A stretch of 51,756 nucleotides of DNA from Nitrospira sp. Lineage in GTDB: Bacteria; Nitrospirota; Nitrospiria; Nitrospirales; Nitrospiraceae. The notes beneath the pieces are model-generated. The model saw only the letters and a list, made by a program, of their open reading frames with translations. It was not told the origin of the DNA and searched no databases. Below, piece by piece: positions 40,944 to 49,491 of the stretch; within the stretch, counting starts at the first letter, position 1; each line of letters begins with the position of its first letter. The translations under genes were made by a program, and so were the position numbers. Location: assembly GCA_019636945.1 (NCBI GenBank), contig JAHBWO010000009.1, positions 1-51,756 on the forward strand, written 5' to 3'.

Positions 40944-42112
40944 TAGCGGTCGCGCTCGGCGAAGAGCGCCACACTCGCCGTGTAACCATGGAGAAAGTTT
41001 CGTCCGCCGATCGGGCCGATTTCGCCCTGCGCGAAAAACCCGGCGAGTGGAATCGCGCCCAACCGTGCCGACGCAGTCCCGGCATCATGGTTGGGCTTAC
41101 CAAAGAGGCCTTGGCCTCGCCCGCAACAACTGAACATCAGCGCCCCAAGCGGAGGGTGGCGATGCCGTGCATGATCCGCCGCAAGCAGGGCATTGAACTC
41201 CTGACTGGCTGAGACGGCATCGCGTAGTTGGAACTGCACGGTCTGTCCCTCTTGTACCACCTCTCCCACGGCAACCGCGCCGGTGGTTTGGTCGGCACCG
41301 AGCAGGTTGCGGACGAGGAAGTCTCCACGCTCAAAGCGGTTCCGATGCTCATCGACCACAATGCCGAGGTGGACGGCGCGATTGGCACCTCGTCGGTCTT
41401 CTTCAGACAATGAACTAAAGACCGTCTGCAGTCGCCCTAATGCCGGCTCTCCTCCCAATTCGTGAATCAGGTTTCGTTCTGCCTTGGTCACGACAAACCG
41501 CTCCCCGATCAAGCGACAGCCCTGAGAGATCACCGGCCGAATCTCCACGGCCCCGGAAATCCGCACACCCACCAACCCACCGTCATAAACCTGGTCGTTG
41601 AGCACTAAGCGATTCGCCCCGACCTCTTGGCCGCCCCCGACGAGGCCACCGATCGCCTGGGCGCCAGGATAGCGATCATCCAGGATCCCCAGGATGTCTT
41701 GAACGGGCGTTGTAAAGGGATCGGCAAGCAGCAGGAAGGATCCATCGTCGACTCCGGGGATAGGCCATCCCGTGAGATGGAATTGGTCCTGGGTCGGTGA
41801 AAATGACGAATGCAGCGGATGGAGATCGACGTCGGGCAGGGCAGCCGCCCAGACGGTGAGTGCGGGTGTGGTTTCGAGTTCCTCCGCTCCGGCAATCACC
41901 CCCTCGCCGCTACAGCCGAGGAGAAGTTTCGGACGAAGCGTTCCGGTCAGGAGCTCTGCCAACCGACCAGCTCCCTCGGTATGGTGTGCTGAGAAAAAGA
42001 CACAGACAAGGTCGATGGGAGTTCCACCCAGTTGCATGCGAATACTCGCGGCTGCCTCGAACGCGGCCGAGTCCGTATCAACCTGTTGTGAGAGCGCGAC
42101 AGAAAATTGCAT
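40943..42112 (-). CDS. FIST (F-box and intracellular signal transduction) domain protein
   Basis: 389 residues with the FIST_N pattern (Leu-Leu-Leu-Gly-Cys-Ser-Gly-Glu-Gly-Val-Ile-Ala, about 83-94; Ala-Ile-Gly-Gly-Leu-Val-Gly-Gly-Gly) and a FIST_C domain ending Leu-Met-Phe-Ser-Cys-Cys-Gly-Arg-Gly, Phe-Phe-Ala-Gln-Gly-Glu-Ile-Gly-Pro-Ile-Gly and Leu-His-Gly-Tyr-Thr. FIST proteins are predicted small-ligand (amino-acid) sensors, often without attached output domains, as here. Last gene of the minus-strand run that starts at 47988. Confidence 0.88.
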   Translation of the reverse strand: MQFSVALSQQVDTDSAAFEAAASIRMQLGGTPIDLVCVFFSAHHTEGAGRLAELLTGTLRPKLLLGCSGEGVIAGAEELETTPALTVWAAALPDVDLHPLHSSFSPTQDQFHLTGWPIPGVDDGSFLLLADPFTTPVQDILGILDDRYPGAQAIGGLVGGGQEVGANRLVLNDQVYDGGLVGVRISGAVEIRPVISQGCRLIGERFVVTKAERNLIHELGGEPALGRLQTVFSSLSEEDRRGANRAVHLGIVVDEHRNRFERGDFLVRNLLGADQTTGAVAVGEVVQEGQTVQFQLRDAVSASQEFNALLAADHARHRHPPLGALMFSCCGRGQGLFGKPNHDAGTASARLGAIPLAGFFAQGEIGPIGGRNFLHGYTASVALFAERDR

Positions 42113-42190
42113 GGACGAGCCTCATGGGATCGAATGGATCAACAGTCGGAGCATGAAGATCATAGGCACAGGAGAGGAATCGCCCCGGGC

Positions 42191-42424
42191 TCAGACCCCC
42201 GGATCCATGCGCTGAGCTCGGACTTGCGCCAGTTTTTTGTAATAGCGCCACAGGTAGGAATGGTAGTCGTCGACCTGGGCAAGAAGATAGTGTAGTTCCG
42301 TCGGATCCTCTGTTTCCAGCGCCTGAATCATTCGCGCTTTCAGGAACTCGGCAAAGGCTTCCGTCTTTTGCACTGCCGTCATCAGCTGCAATCCACCGCC
42401 GATTTGGTAGTCGCCCATCGACAT
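42191..42424 (-). CDS. Small hypothetical protein
   Basis: 77 residues from the ATG at 42424, which has GAAGGAG 4-5 nt upstream (a second ATG at 42418 is spaced better). The protein is helical and charged, with Lys-Thr-Glu-Ala-Phe-Ala-Glu-Phe-Leu-Lys-Ala and Tyr-His-Ser-Tyr-Leu-Trp-Arg-Tyr-Tyr-Lys-Lys-Leu. No family recognised. It lies 79 bp before the FIST gene. Confidence 0.65.
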   Translation of the reverse strand: MSMGDYQIGGGLQLMTAVQKTEAFAEFLKARMIQALETEDPTELHYLLAQVDDYHSYLWRYYKKLAQVRAQRMDPGV

Positions 42425-42521
42425 GATCTCCTTCGTGCACAGCTGGCCCGAAGAATAGCGAGGAAGATCCCGCAAATGCAAGCACGGTGACGGAGAACTG
42501 TGGAGACTGGCGGGTTACCGA

Positions 42522-43733
42522 CTAGCGTTGGGACGGCCACAAGAGCCGCTTGAGGCGGATGAGATCGATGGCCTCGATGCGATGGTTGTCGCGGCCTGTG
42601 ACGGACGTCGCCATGGTGAGGGCATTGAGGATGGCTTCTTCCGTGGCCTCGACCGTCGCGGTGATGAGGGGATTGATATGACTGTCGGCCAGGTGCGTGA
42701 GGGTGTAGGTGGGTTCTTTTGGATAGTGTGGAATCACATTCGCGGTGGAAAAGGCCAACATGAAATCTCCGCTGCTGTGCCTCGCCGTGGAGCCGGTGCG
42801 GGCCAGGCCGAGCGCGGCTCGCTTTGCGAGTCGCGTAAGCTGCCGGCTGTCGAGTGGGGCATCTGTGGCGATAATAACGATAATGGAACCTTCGCTCTGG
42901 CCGGGCGAGAGCGCCTGCGATTGTTGTTGCGCCAGTGGTGGCTGCTCGTAGAGTTTTCCCACCGGCACGCCGGTGATGACCAGTTCCGGTCTGCGGCCGT
43001 GGTTCGCATTGACCAGTACACCGACCGTATAGCCGCCTTCTTTCTCGGACAGTTTTCGGGAAGCCGTGCCGATACCACCCTTAAACCCATACGACACCAT
43101 ACCGGTACCGGCGCCGATGGTACCCTCTTTCACTGGTCCAGCGCTGACGTTATCCAGAGCAGCGATCACGTCTTGCTCCGACACATGGCGGCCTTGGATG
43201 TCGTTCAGTCGCCCGTCGTCGCATTCCGCGATCACCGGCGTGAGCGTGTCATCTTCGATCCCGATGGCTGGATACTGCTTGATCATCCAACTCATCACGC
43301 CGTTCGCGACACGCGGGATATTCAAGGTGTTGGTGAGGGCTATGGGGTACTCGAGAAAGCCGGATTCCGCGACCCATGAGAGGCCTGTCATTTCTCCGGT
43401 GCCGTTGAGGACGAAGAATCCAGCGGGCACCTTCTTATGCCACACGTCGTCACGCGGCATCACAACCGTGACTCCGGTCCGCACAGGCCCCTGACCTGGA
43501 CTCAATTTTCCTTCACCGGAGATGAGTGTGGTGTGTCCAACCTTCACGCCGACCACATCGGTAATCGCATTAAGCGGACCAGGCTGGAAGGAGCCGATGA
43601 CGATGCCAAGATCTCGAATGCGTTGGCGTGGCTGATCAGGCTCAGCAGCCGCGACGGAGAAACAACCGCTGAGTAGTGCGGCAATGCAAGACACCAACAC
43701 CACTCGTGCGGAGTGCCGGGCGCTAGAGTTCAT
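42522..43733 (-). CDS. P1/S58-family peptidase (DmpA-like), exported lipoprotein
   Basis: 403 residues. The N-terminal signal ends in a lipobox (Leu-Leu-Ser-Gly-Cys). The mature protein has Ile-Thr-Asp-Val-Xaa-Gly-Val-Lys-Val-Gly-His-Thr-Thr, Gly-Val-Thr-Val-Val, Ala-Gly-Phe-Phe-Val-Leu-Asn-Gly-Thr-Gly-Glu and the self-processing/catalytic stretch Gly-Ala-Gly-Thr-Gly-Met-Val-Ser-Tyr-Gly-Phe-Lys-Gly-Gly-Ile-Gly-Thr-Ala-Ser-Arg. Such N-terminal-nucleophile aminopeptidases cleave themselves into two chains. The ATG at 43733 was chosen because a signal peptide follows directly; an open extension to 44057 runs through the preceding gene. The start overlaps the beta-CASP stop by 11 nt. Confidence 0.92.
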   Translation of the reverse strand: MNSSARHSARVVLVSCIAALLSGCFSVAAAEPDQPRQRIRDLGIVIGSFQPGPLNAITDVVGVKVGHTTLISGEGKLSPGQGPVRTGVTVVMPRDDVWHKKVPAGFFVLNGTGEMTGLSWVAESGFLEYPIALTNTLNIPRVANGVMSWMIKQYPAIGIEDDTLTPVIAECDDGRLNDIQGRHVSEQDVIAALDNVSAGPVKEGTIGAGTGMVSYGFKGGIGTASRKLSEKEGGYTVGVLVNANHGRRPELVITGVPVGKLYEQPPLAQQQSQALSPGQSEGSIIVIIATDAPLDSRQLTRLAKRAALGLARTGSTARHSSGDFMLAFSTANVIPHYPKEPTYTLTHLADSHINPLITATVEATEEAILNALTMATSVTGRDNHRIEAIDLIRLKRLLWPSQR

Positions 43734-45120
43734 GTGTACTGGCCGGGTGCGGAACCCGCACGTCGATCTTGGGGTGCTCTGCTTGAATAGCTGCGCCCAA
43801 CGACAGGGCCTGCTTCTCCTCACCATGGACGACAAACACCTTGCTGGGCAGAGGATTGATGGCTCGCACGTAGGCCAACAGATCATTCCGGTCGGCATGG
43901 GCCGACAGACCGTTGAATTTGACGATTTGAGCGCGACGCTTCGTTGGGATGCCAAATATGGGCACCACATCCCACCCTTCCACGAGTTTACGGCCCAGCG
44001 TATGTTCCGCTTGAAAGCCGACGAAGACGATGACGTTCGCTTCGTCCTGAATGGCATGTTTCAGATGGTGGATGATGCGCCCTCCCTCACACATGCCGGA
44101 CGACGAGATGATGACACAGGGCCCGCGCATGGCATTGAGACGCTTGCTTTCTTCCGGTGAGGAGACGAAGTGAATATAGCGCGAGGCAAAGACATCGCCC
44201 CCCGAGGAAAAGGTCTTCATGGTTTCCTCGTCATAGCACTCGGGATGCCGCTTGAAGACTTCGGTAGCCTTTCCCGCCAATGGCGAGTCGATATAAATCG
44301 GGATCGGCTCGACGCGGCCTTCGCCTACCAATTCCTTGATCCGCATCACCAGTTCCTGCGTGCGTCCCACGGCAAATGCCGGGACGATGATCTTGCTCTT
44401 ATGTGTTCTGGCATGTTCGATCAGGTCTTGCGCCTTTCTCTTCATCTCCTCGCCGGCCTGTTCATGCAAGCGGTCGCCGTAGGTCGATTCGAGGATGAGG
44501 ATATCGCAGGCTGGTGGCGGTTCGGGATCGCGGAGGATCGGCATATGGGATCGTCCCAGATCACCGCTGAACAAGACCGTGGTGGTATTGCCGCGTGCCG
44601 TGTATTTCACACGGACGGCGGCTGAACCTAAGATGTGGCCTGCGTCATGGAATGATGCCGTGAGGCGGGGCGCGATCTTCACTTGGTCTCCATACCGAGT
44701 GCCTTCGAATCGCTTCACAATCTTGCGGACATCGTCCGCATCATAGATCGGCTGAACACAAGTCTTTCCCCGTCGTCGCTCCTGTTTGTTGACGTACCGA
44801 CAATCGTATTCCTGCACACGAGCCGAATCTTCGAGCATAATCCCGGCCAAGTCTGCTGAGGCTCGGGTCAAATATACCTTTCCTGAAAACCCTTGTCCCG
44901 GAAGCACCGGCAAAGCTCCTGAGTGGTCGATATGCGCATGCGAGAGCAGTACGGCTCCGAGCGACTTCGGGTCAAACCCCAAATCCTGATTCTTCCGGAA
45001 GGCCTCCTGGCGGCGGCCCTGAAACATTCCGCAATCGAACATAAGCCGAAAGCCAGGAGCTTCCAGCAGATGACGACTCCCCGTTACTGAACGAGCTGCC
45101 CCGTAGAATGAGAGTTTCAT
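43723..45120 (-). CDS. Beta-CASP metallo-beta-lactamase-fold RNA hydrolase
   Basis: 465 residues with the metal motif His61-Ala-His63-Ile-Asp65-His66, the beta-CASP insert (Ile-Xaa-Val-Pro-Ala-Phe-Ala-Val-Gly-Arg-Thr-Gln-Glu), Ser-Ser-Ser-Gly-Met-Cys-Glu-Gly-Gly and C-terminal Phe-Asn-Gly-Leu-Ser-Ala-His-Ala-Asp-Arg plus Val-His-Gly-Glu. Homologues are RNA endo/exonucleases related to CPSF-73. Its ATG overlaps the stop of the LOG gene by 4 nt (ATGA). Confidence 0.94.
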   Translation of the reverse strand: MKLSFYGAARSVTGSRHLLEAPGFRLMFDCGMFQGRRQEAFRKNQDLGFDPKSLGAVLLSHAHIDHSGALPVLPGQGFSGKVYLTRASADLAGIMLEDSARVQEYDCRYVNKQERRRGKTCVQPIYDADDVRKIVKRFEGTRYGDQVKIAPRLTASFHDAGHILGSAAVRVKYTARGNTTTVLFSGDLGRSHMPILRDPEPPPACDILILESTYGDRLHEQAGEEMKRKAQDLIEHARTHKSKIIVPAFAVGRTQELVMRIKELVGEGRVEPIPIYIDSPLAGKATEVFKRHPECYDEETMKTFSSGGDVFASRYIHFVSSPEESKRLNAMRGPCVIISSSGMCEGGRIIHHLKHAIQDEANVIVFVGFQAEHTLGRKLVEGWDVVPIFGIPTKRRAQIVKFNGLSAHADRNDLLAYVRAINPLPSKVFVVHGEEKQALSLGAAIQAEHPKIDVRVPHPASTHEL

Positions 45121-45971
45121 GTGGTGGGTACTCCATTGTGGCGTGCGATCAGGTCCCAGGCTTCTTGAGCCGTTTCCGCATAGTGAAAAAGATCCAGGTC
45201 CGTCTGTGCAATGAGTCCGTACTCCACAAGCAGTTGCCAGTTGATCAGCCTCTCCCAGAAGTCTCGACCGACGAGAATGACGATGACCTTGTCCGTCTTA
45301 CCCGTCTGAAGCAGAGTCAATGTTTCAAACAGTTCGTCGAGCGTGCCGAATCCTCCCGGGAATGCGACGAGTGCCTTGGCCCTGATGAGAAAATGCATTT
45401 TCCTGATCGCAAAGTAGCGAAACTGAAAGCTGAGTCGAGGGGTGATGTAGGGATTTGGGTACTGTTCGTGCGGCAGCGTAATGTTGAGCCCGATCGACTT
45501 GGCACTCACGTCTGCCGCACCACGGTTGGCGGCTTCCATAATGCCGGGACCACCCCCCGTCACGATGACGTAATCGCAATGTCCATCCACTTGGCATGTC
45601 GACGAGACCAACCGCGCAAAGTCTCTCGCTGCATCATAATATTTCGCGAGCTCGAGCTGGCGTTTCGCGATAACCAGTGGTTGTTGGAGCGTCTGATCAG
45701 CCGGAGCCTGCGCGGCTTTCTCTTCTGCTTGCCGCAGTACCTTGATCGCAACCGCTGGCTCGTGCAACCTGGCACTTCCGAAGACGACGATGGTGGACTC
45801 GATCCGCTCTTCTTTTTGGATGAGTTCGGGCTTCAGAAGTTCCAGGCCGATTCGAATAGGACGCAACTCATCCCGTTGAAGAAACTCGGTGTCTTTATCA
45901 GCTGGGATATAAGAAGCAGACGGGTTGTTATTCGTGGGCCACGGAGCGGGATCTGTCGTTCCCTGACTCAT
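45117..45971 (-). CDS. LOG family (TIGR00730-type) Rossmann-fold protein
   Basis: 284 residues with the nucleotide-binding motifs Val-Val-Phe-Gly-Ser-Ala-Arg, Val-Thr-Gly-Gly-Gly-Pro-Gly-Ile-Met-Glu-Ala-Ala-Asn-Arg-Gly-Ala and Pro-Gly-Gly-Phe-Gly-Thr-Leu-Asp-Glu. The Pro-Gly-Gly-x-Gly-Thr-x2-Glu motif is that of LOG-type nucleoside-monophosphate phosphoribohydrolases. The long N-terminus (about 60 residues before the core) is seen in the bacterial subgroup. It shares a 44-bp overlap with the lipoprotein gene before it and 4 bp with the beta-CASP gene after it. Confidence 0.9.
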   Translation of the reverse strand: MSQGTTDPAPWPTNNNPSASYIPADKDTEFLQRDELRPIRIGLELLKPELIQKEERIESTIVVFGSARLHEPAVAIKVLRQAEEKAAQAPADQTLQQPLVIAKRQLELAKYYDAARDFARLVSSTCQVDGHCDYVIVTGGGPGIMEAANRGAADVSAKSIGLNITLPHEQYPNPYITPRLSFQFRYFAIRKMHFLIRAKALVAFPGGFGTLDELFETLTLLQTGKTDKVIVILVGRDFWERLINWQLLVEYGLIAQTDLDLFHYAETAQEAWDLIARHNGVPTT

Positions 45972-46470
45972 GGCTTGCCATTATAGCGGGTCGAACGGGG
46001 CCAATGCCAAGTAGTAATTCATCGGGGGCTGATCGTCCTGACCGCTGGAACGGATAGGGATAGAAGGGTGGCCTGATGAGATGCCGAAGAAACTCCTTCT
46101 GGCGAACGACCCACTGCCCGTCACACAGGACTTCAAAGGCATCAACCCCGAGTCCCGTGCGGGAAAAGATAAGATCGGGATCCACCAGTGTCCAGGGTTT
46201 TGCCAACCATCCAAAATTAACCCGCGAGTATTTCAGGTCGAGGAATCGGTAGGTGGCGACCACCCCCGAATCAGAATCGACGATGGAATCGGGCGCCCCC
46301 AGGTTAGCGACCACTTCGGACAAGGTCGTTTTTCCAGGTACGATGAAGGCCACATCCTCCGGAGCAAGGGAGGTATTGAGCGAGACGCGGATGACGTTAC
46401 AACCCAGCGCAGAGAGACCAATCAGTACTCCCAGCACAATCGAGGCCATTCTACGGATCACCTGTGTCAT
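45928..46470 (-). CDS. BamE/SmpA-like lipoprotein (second of a tandem pair)
   Basis: 180 residues from ATG 46470 (ATG 46482 is possible). Signal peptide with lipobox Ala-Leu-Gly-Cys at about 24. The SmpA/OmlA-like core reads Val-Pro-Gly-Lys-Thr-Thr-Leu-Ser-Glu-Val-Val-Ala-Asn-Leu-Gly-Ala-Pro-Asp. The C-terminus is long and hydrophilic and overlaps the LOG gene by 44 bp, so the last residues may be non-functional. BamE proteins act in outer-membrane assembly; this one is a divergent relative. Confidence 0.75.
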   Translation of the reverse strand: MTQVIRRMASIVLGVLIGLSALGCNVIRVSLNTSLAPEDVAFIVPGKTTLSEVVANLGAPDSIVDSDSGVVATYRFLDLKYSRVNFGWLAKPWTLVDPDLIFSRTGLGVDAFEVLCDGQWVVRQKEFLRHLIRPPFYPYPFQRSGRSAPDELLLGIGPVRPAIMASHESGNDRSRSVAHE

Positions 46471-46471
46471 G

Positions 46472-46858
46472 TCATTCCCCAAACGGCCAGAATCGGAAGG
46501 CCAACGCGTCGGTGCGTTTCGATGCGATCACGTCTTCGACGATCCCTTCACGGTTGAGAACGACGAAGAGATCGTCACTTTTAATGGAAAGACGTGAGAA
46601 ATTGAGGATGATCAATAGGAGACTCCCCGCCTTGGCATCATATCGGTAGTACTGAAAGACGTCTCGACCATTCAGTGGTACCAGCCTATCTGGAGCGCCC
46701 AGGAGACGAAGGACCTCATCCTTCGTGGTGACTCCTTTTTGAAGCGCTGCGACGGTGTCCGATTTAATGTCGTCTCCTAGCGTCCCCCTGCTGAACGCGC
46801 ACCCTTGTATAAGCAGGGTGACGACCAGAAGAGCATAGATGGATCGAGCAATCTTCAT
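46472..46858 (-). CDS. BamE/SmpA-like lipoprotein (first of a tandem pair)
   Basis: 128 residues, starting at ATG 46858 with a strong AAAGGAGG ribosome-binding site. The signal peptide ends in Ile-Gln-Gly-Cys (Cys19). The core Leu-Gln-Lys-Gly-Val-Thr-Thr-Lys-Asp-Glu-Val-Leu-Arg-Leu-Leu-Gly-Ala-Pro-Asp is the typical BamE/OmlA fold signature, as in the following paralogue. The downstream gene starts within 2 bp of its end. Confidence 0.8.
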   Translation of the reverse strand: MKIARSIYALLVVTLLIQGCAFSRGTLGDDIKSDTVAALQKGVTTKDEVLRLLGAPDRLVPLNGRDVFQYYRYDAKAGSLLLIILNFSRLSIKSDDLFVVLNREGIVEDVIASKRTDALAFRFWPFGE

Positions 46859-46872
46859 GTCGAGTCCTCCTT

Positions 46873-47373
46873 TCAGGGATTCGGCCGCTGAGGGCCCAGT
46901 ATGAAATCCTCTTCGTAGACAGTATAGACAGAGGGACTGAGTCCCACACGCCGATAGACCGTTTGAGCATTGTGATTCTGATGTTCCACGTAGAGGCGTA
47001 TTCCACAAACTTGCGGATCCATTTTCGCTCGCGCGGCAATGTGTTCATGCATCGCTCGATACACTCCACGGCGGCGCCACTCCGGTCTCACATAGACGCT
47101 TTGCACCCACCAAAAGACTCCGTTCCGCCAATCACTCCACTCAAATGTGATCATGAGTTGGCCGACAGCAGTCCGGATTGTCCCGACCGAAGTTTCTGCC
47201 ACGATGTAAAAACCATGCTGAGGTTGTGTCAACAGTGCGAGCGTGCCTTTTCGGAGTCGATCAAGATCCAACCGGCGCTGTTCGGTTTCGAGTGCCATAG
47301 CTGCATTGAACTCGAGGATCGCCTGCACATCATGCACCGTGGCTGGCCTAATGACGAACAAGTCTGGATTCAT
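46873..47373 (-). CDS. GNAT-family N-acetyltransferase
   Basis: 166 residues with Ile-Arg-Pro-Ala-Thr at the start, motif A (Val-Gln-Ser-Val-Tyr-Val-Arg-Pro-Glu-Trp-Arg-Arg-Arg-Gly-Val, the acetyl-CoA-binding Arg/Gln-x2-Gly-x-Gly/Ala variant) and motif B (Leu-Tyr-Val-Glu-His-Gln-Asn-x6-Val-Tyr-Arg-Arg-Val-Gly). Substrate unknown. It follows the DUF502 gene by 3 nt and precedes the BamE-like gene by 14 nt: one operon. Confidence 0.9.
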   Translation of the reverse strand: MNPDLFVIRPATVHDVQAILEFNAAMALETEQRRLDLDRLRKGTLALLTQPQHGFYIVAETSVGTIRTAVGQLMITFEWSDWRNGVFWWVQSVYVRPEWRRRGVYRAMHEHIAARAKMDPQVCGIRLYVEHQNHNAQTVYRRVGLSPSVYTVYEEDFILGPQRPNP

Positions 47374-47376
47374 CGC

Positions 47377-47988
47377 TTATGGTAAAGCCGGGGGAGACGC
47401 CGTAAGCCATCCAGCCCGTGGCCTGTAAAATCCTGCCGAGAATTCCATCTTCATGGCCTCCTCGAAAGGCAGATTAATCGGTTTGAGAGCAGGTTCCGGA
47501 ATGAAGGCTAAGTATCCGGTAAATGGATGAATAGCCGTTGGAACAAACACCATCACAAGTGTTTGGGACCGGTCCACCTGAAGAGTCGGCGGGGCGGTAC
47601 CCATGACAAATCCTAAAGCCCAACATCCGTCCCGAGGAAATGGAAAGGCAACTACCCGGCTTTGGCCGAAGCGGGAACGAAAATTGACCAAGTCAGTCAT
47701 GCCTTTTAAGGTGAGATAAATACTTTGGACCAGTGGAATCTGTTCAATCCGCCGCTCCACCCGCTCGAACAGACCGCGAGCGATCATATGATCACCGATG
47801 ACTCCGACAAGAATGAGCAGGAGCACTAAGAGCAGCAGACCAAGACCAGGAACAGGATAGACCAGATATCGTCCCACTACACTATCAAGTGCAGTAAAGA
47901 GGGTCGAGAGGATCAGCAGTGTGGCCCAGGCCGGCACAAGGAGAATGAGCCCAGCCACACAGGTTTTCCAGAAGGCTTTCACCATCAT
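47377..47988 (-). CDS. DUF502 integral membrane protein
   Basis: 203 residues from ATG 47988 (or 47985). Two membrane helices (about 10-32 and 50-72) precede the DUF502 domain: Ile-Pro-Leu-Val-Gln-Ser-Ile-Tyr-Xaa-Thr-Leu-Lys, Val-Val-Ala-Phe-Pro-Phe-Pro, Gly-Phe-Val-Met-Gly and Val-Phe-Val-Pro-Thr-Ala. The function of the family is unknown. The extra N-terminal residues from an earlier frame opening (48036) lack support. It is the likely first gene of a minus-strand operon running to 40943. Confidence 0.88.
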   Translation of the reverse strand: MMVKAFWKTCVAGLILLVPAWATLLILSTLFTALDSVVGRYLVYPVPGLGLLLLVLLLILVGVIGDHMIARGLFERVERRIEQIPLVQSIYLTLKGMTDLVNFRSRFGQSRVVAFPFPRDGCWALGFVMGTAPPTLQVDRSQTLVMVFVPTAIHPFTGYLAFIPEPALKPINLPFEEAMKMEFSAGFYRPRAGWLTASPPALP

Positions 47989-48120
47989 ATTCCGTTCTTG
48001 GCCACCAGTTGTTGGTAGTGTAGCAGAGTTTGCCATCGCTGAAGAGGTCTTGAGACTTCATCGTACTTGGTGGCATGATAGAGGACAATATATGTGACAA
48101 TCGTGGGAAGGATGGACTTC

Positions 48121-48381
48121 ATGAATATCAACCCGGATCTGCTGGCGATCCTCTGTTGCCCCGAGACAAAGCAGAAAGTGACGGTCGCAGAAGACGCCGT
48201 CATCATCGCATTAAATACCTCAGTTACTCGAGGTGGATTGAAAAACAAGGGCAATCGACCAGTTACGGAACCGTTTGAGGCAGGGCTAGTCCGTGAGGAC
48301 GGAACACTCCTCTACCCCATCCGAGACAATATTCCTGTGATGCTGATTGAAGAGGGAATTCCCCTGACGCAGATTCAGTGA
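48121..48381 (+). CDS. Trm112-family (UPF0434-like) small protein
   Basis: 86 residues: Asp-Leu-Leu-Ala-Ile-Leu-Cys-Cys-Pro-Glu-Thr-Lys near the N-terminus, a middle insert, then Leu-Leu-Tyr-Pro-Ile-Arg-Asp-Asn-Ile-Pro-Val-Met-Leu near the C-terminus. This is the Trm112/YcaR pattern; relatives activate methyltransferases or are of unknown role. The second zinc-binding Cys pair typical of eukaryotic Trm112 is absent. ATG 48121 is chosen for AAGGATGG upstream. Confidence 0.88.
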   Translation: MNINPDLLAILCCPETKQKVTVAEDAVIIALNTSVTRGGLKNKGNRPVTEPFEAGLVREDGTLLYPIRDNIPVMLIEEGIPLTQIQ

Positions 48382-48656
48382 CGGTCCCCTCATTGGAATT
48401 GTGGCTTCCGGATTCAGACGCTGCCTGATCATCCCGATACCGACAACGCCCCCTCATATGTGACCAGTGAACGTCGGTCCTTTCCTACGCCTTGATGTTC
48501 AGAGCTGCTCCCAGCCACCCAGAAATCGCAATGTTATGCGAAGTCTTTGGCTCTCGGATGCTCAGCGGTCTGCGAGTCGGCTCTTGCACATGACCAAGTT
48601 CCGTGAACTTGGGGCTACTCGCTTTGTAACGCGAACCTTGTTCAGGGTGGTGGAGA
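48382..48656. other. Intergenic region after the Trm112-like gene
   Basis: No feature recognised in 275 bp apart from shadow frames. Confidence 0.4.
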
Positions 48657-48944
48657 TTATGGAGCGACAATGTGAACGGGTTTTTCAGGATTCTCGGTCT
48701 TTGACCCGGTGGAGGTCCCACATTGCGCACAGAGATATTCGTAGAGATTTCCGGTGGGAAGGACGAGAAGCAGGCGCTCTCTGGTCGGTGTGGCCACTCG
48801 ACACCGGGGACAATAGAGAAGTGAGGCATTCAAGGACCCAAATTGATCCTGCTGGCCTGCCGGCGAAGGACGAGTCCGACTTCGTTGAGCCGAGGGACGA
48901 CCGGGGACCCAGGGCATCCCTGGCTTACGTGGCGTTTGAAACAT
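48657..48944 (-). CDS. Small zinc-ribbon-like protein
   Basis: The frame encodes two Cys-x2-Cys knuckles (Tyr-Cys-Pro-Arg-Cys-Arg and Cys-Ala-Gln-Cys-Gly-Thr) about 24 residues apart, with a hydrophobic strand between them (Leu-Leu-Leu-Val-Leu-Pro-Thr-Gly). This is the classic layout of a zinc ribbon. The start is uncertain: no ribosome-binding site supports the first codon, and the N-terminal 30 residues look unstructured, so the real protein may begin near 48850. No family recognised. Confidence 0.5.
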   Translation of the reverse strand: MFQTPRKPGMPWVPGRPSAQRSRTRPSPAGQQDQFGSLNASLLYCPRCRVATPTRERLLLVLPTGNLYEYLCAQCGTSTGSKTENPEKPVHIVAP

Positions 48945-49122
48945 AATTCATTCTATTGAGATCCCTGCGGCAGGGTCAAGTCATTACGAGTTCGTTCCCG
49001 CCATAGCCAGGCGGCTGAAGAAGGTTCGTCGACAAAATACCAGAAACGTAGCGAAGAGGTTAACGGGGCCCCCAGTCAACATGGCTGGCTGATGCATGCC
49101 CCGTTCAGAAGGAACGTGTGTC

Positions 49123-49491
49123 TTAGGCAGGAGTTTTGGCGGACTCGATCTCAGTCGCAGTAATCAGGCTCGAAAGGTAGTCTGCGACAAAATTGAGAGC
49201 CTCTTCACGCCCATCAGCCCGGCGGCCTTTTTCCCGCCTTTGGACTGATAATTCATGTTCCAGGTCGGACTTCACTTCACCCAAAATGCGTTGCAGGGAG
49301 GATGGCGTGAGGTTCGCATCCATCTCTTCAAGTTCTTGGCAGCGATCAAGGACCCAATTGAGACCCTCAATACGTCCCGCGTAGTGCTCCTGTTCCGCCG
49401 TATCGATCCGTGCCATGGCAGTGGCAAAGGTTTGTGCTTCGTAGATCAGGTTATAAAAGCTGGTGACCGCACGTTGTAGGGATGGGTTCAT
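49123..49491 (-). CDS. Hypothetical helical protein (122 aa)
   Basis: Starts at ATG 49491 with AAAGGAG at ideal distance. It is all-helical in appearance: Leu-Gln-Arg-Ala-Val-Thr-Ser-Phe-Tyr-Asn-Leu-Ile-Tyr-Glu-Ala and a charged coiled-coil-like middle (Glu-Val-Lys-Ser-Asp-Leu-Glu-His-Glu-Leu). No membrane segment or known motif. Stands alone on the minus strand. Confidence 0.72.
   Translation of the reverse strand: MNPSLQRAVTSFYNLIYEAQTFATAMARIDTAEQEHYAGRIEGLNWVLDRCQELEEMDANLTPSSLQRILGEVKSDLEHELSVQRREKGRRADGREEALNFVADYLSSLITATEIESAKTPA

Noticed and set aside
42528-43379. Plus-strand open frame opposite the P1 peptidase
   Set aside because: Antisense shadow; the peptidase motifs are on the minus strand.
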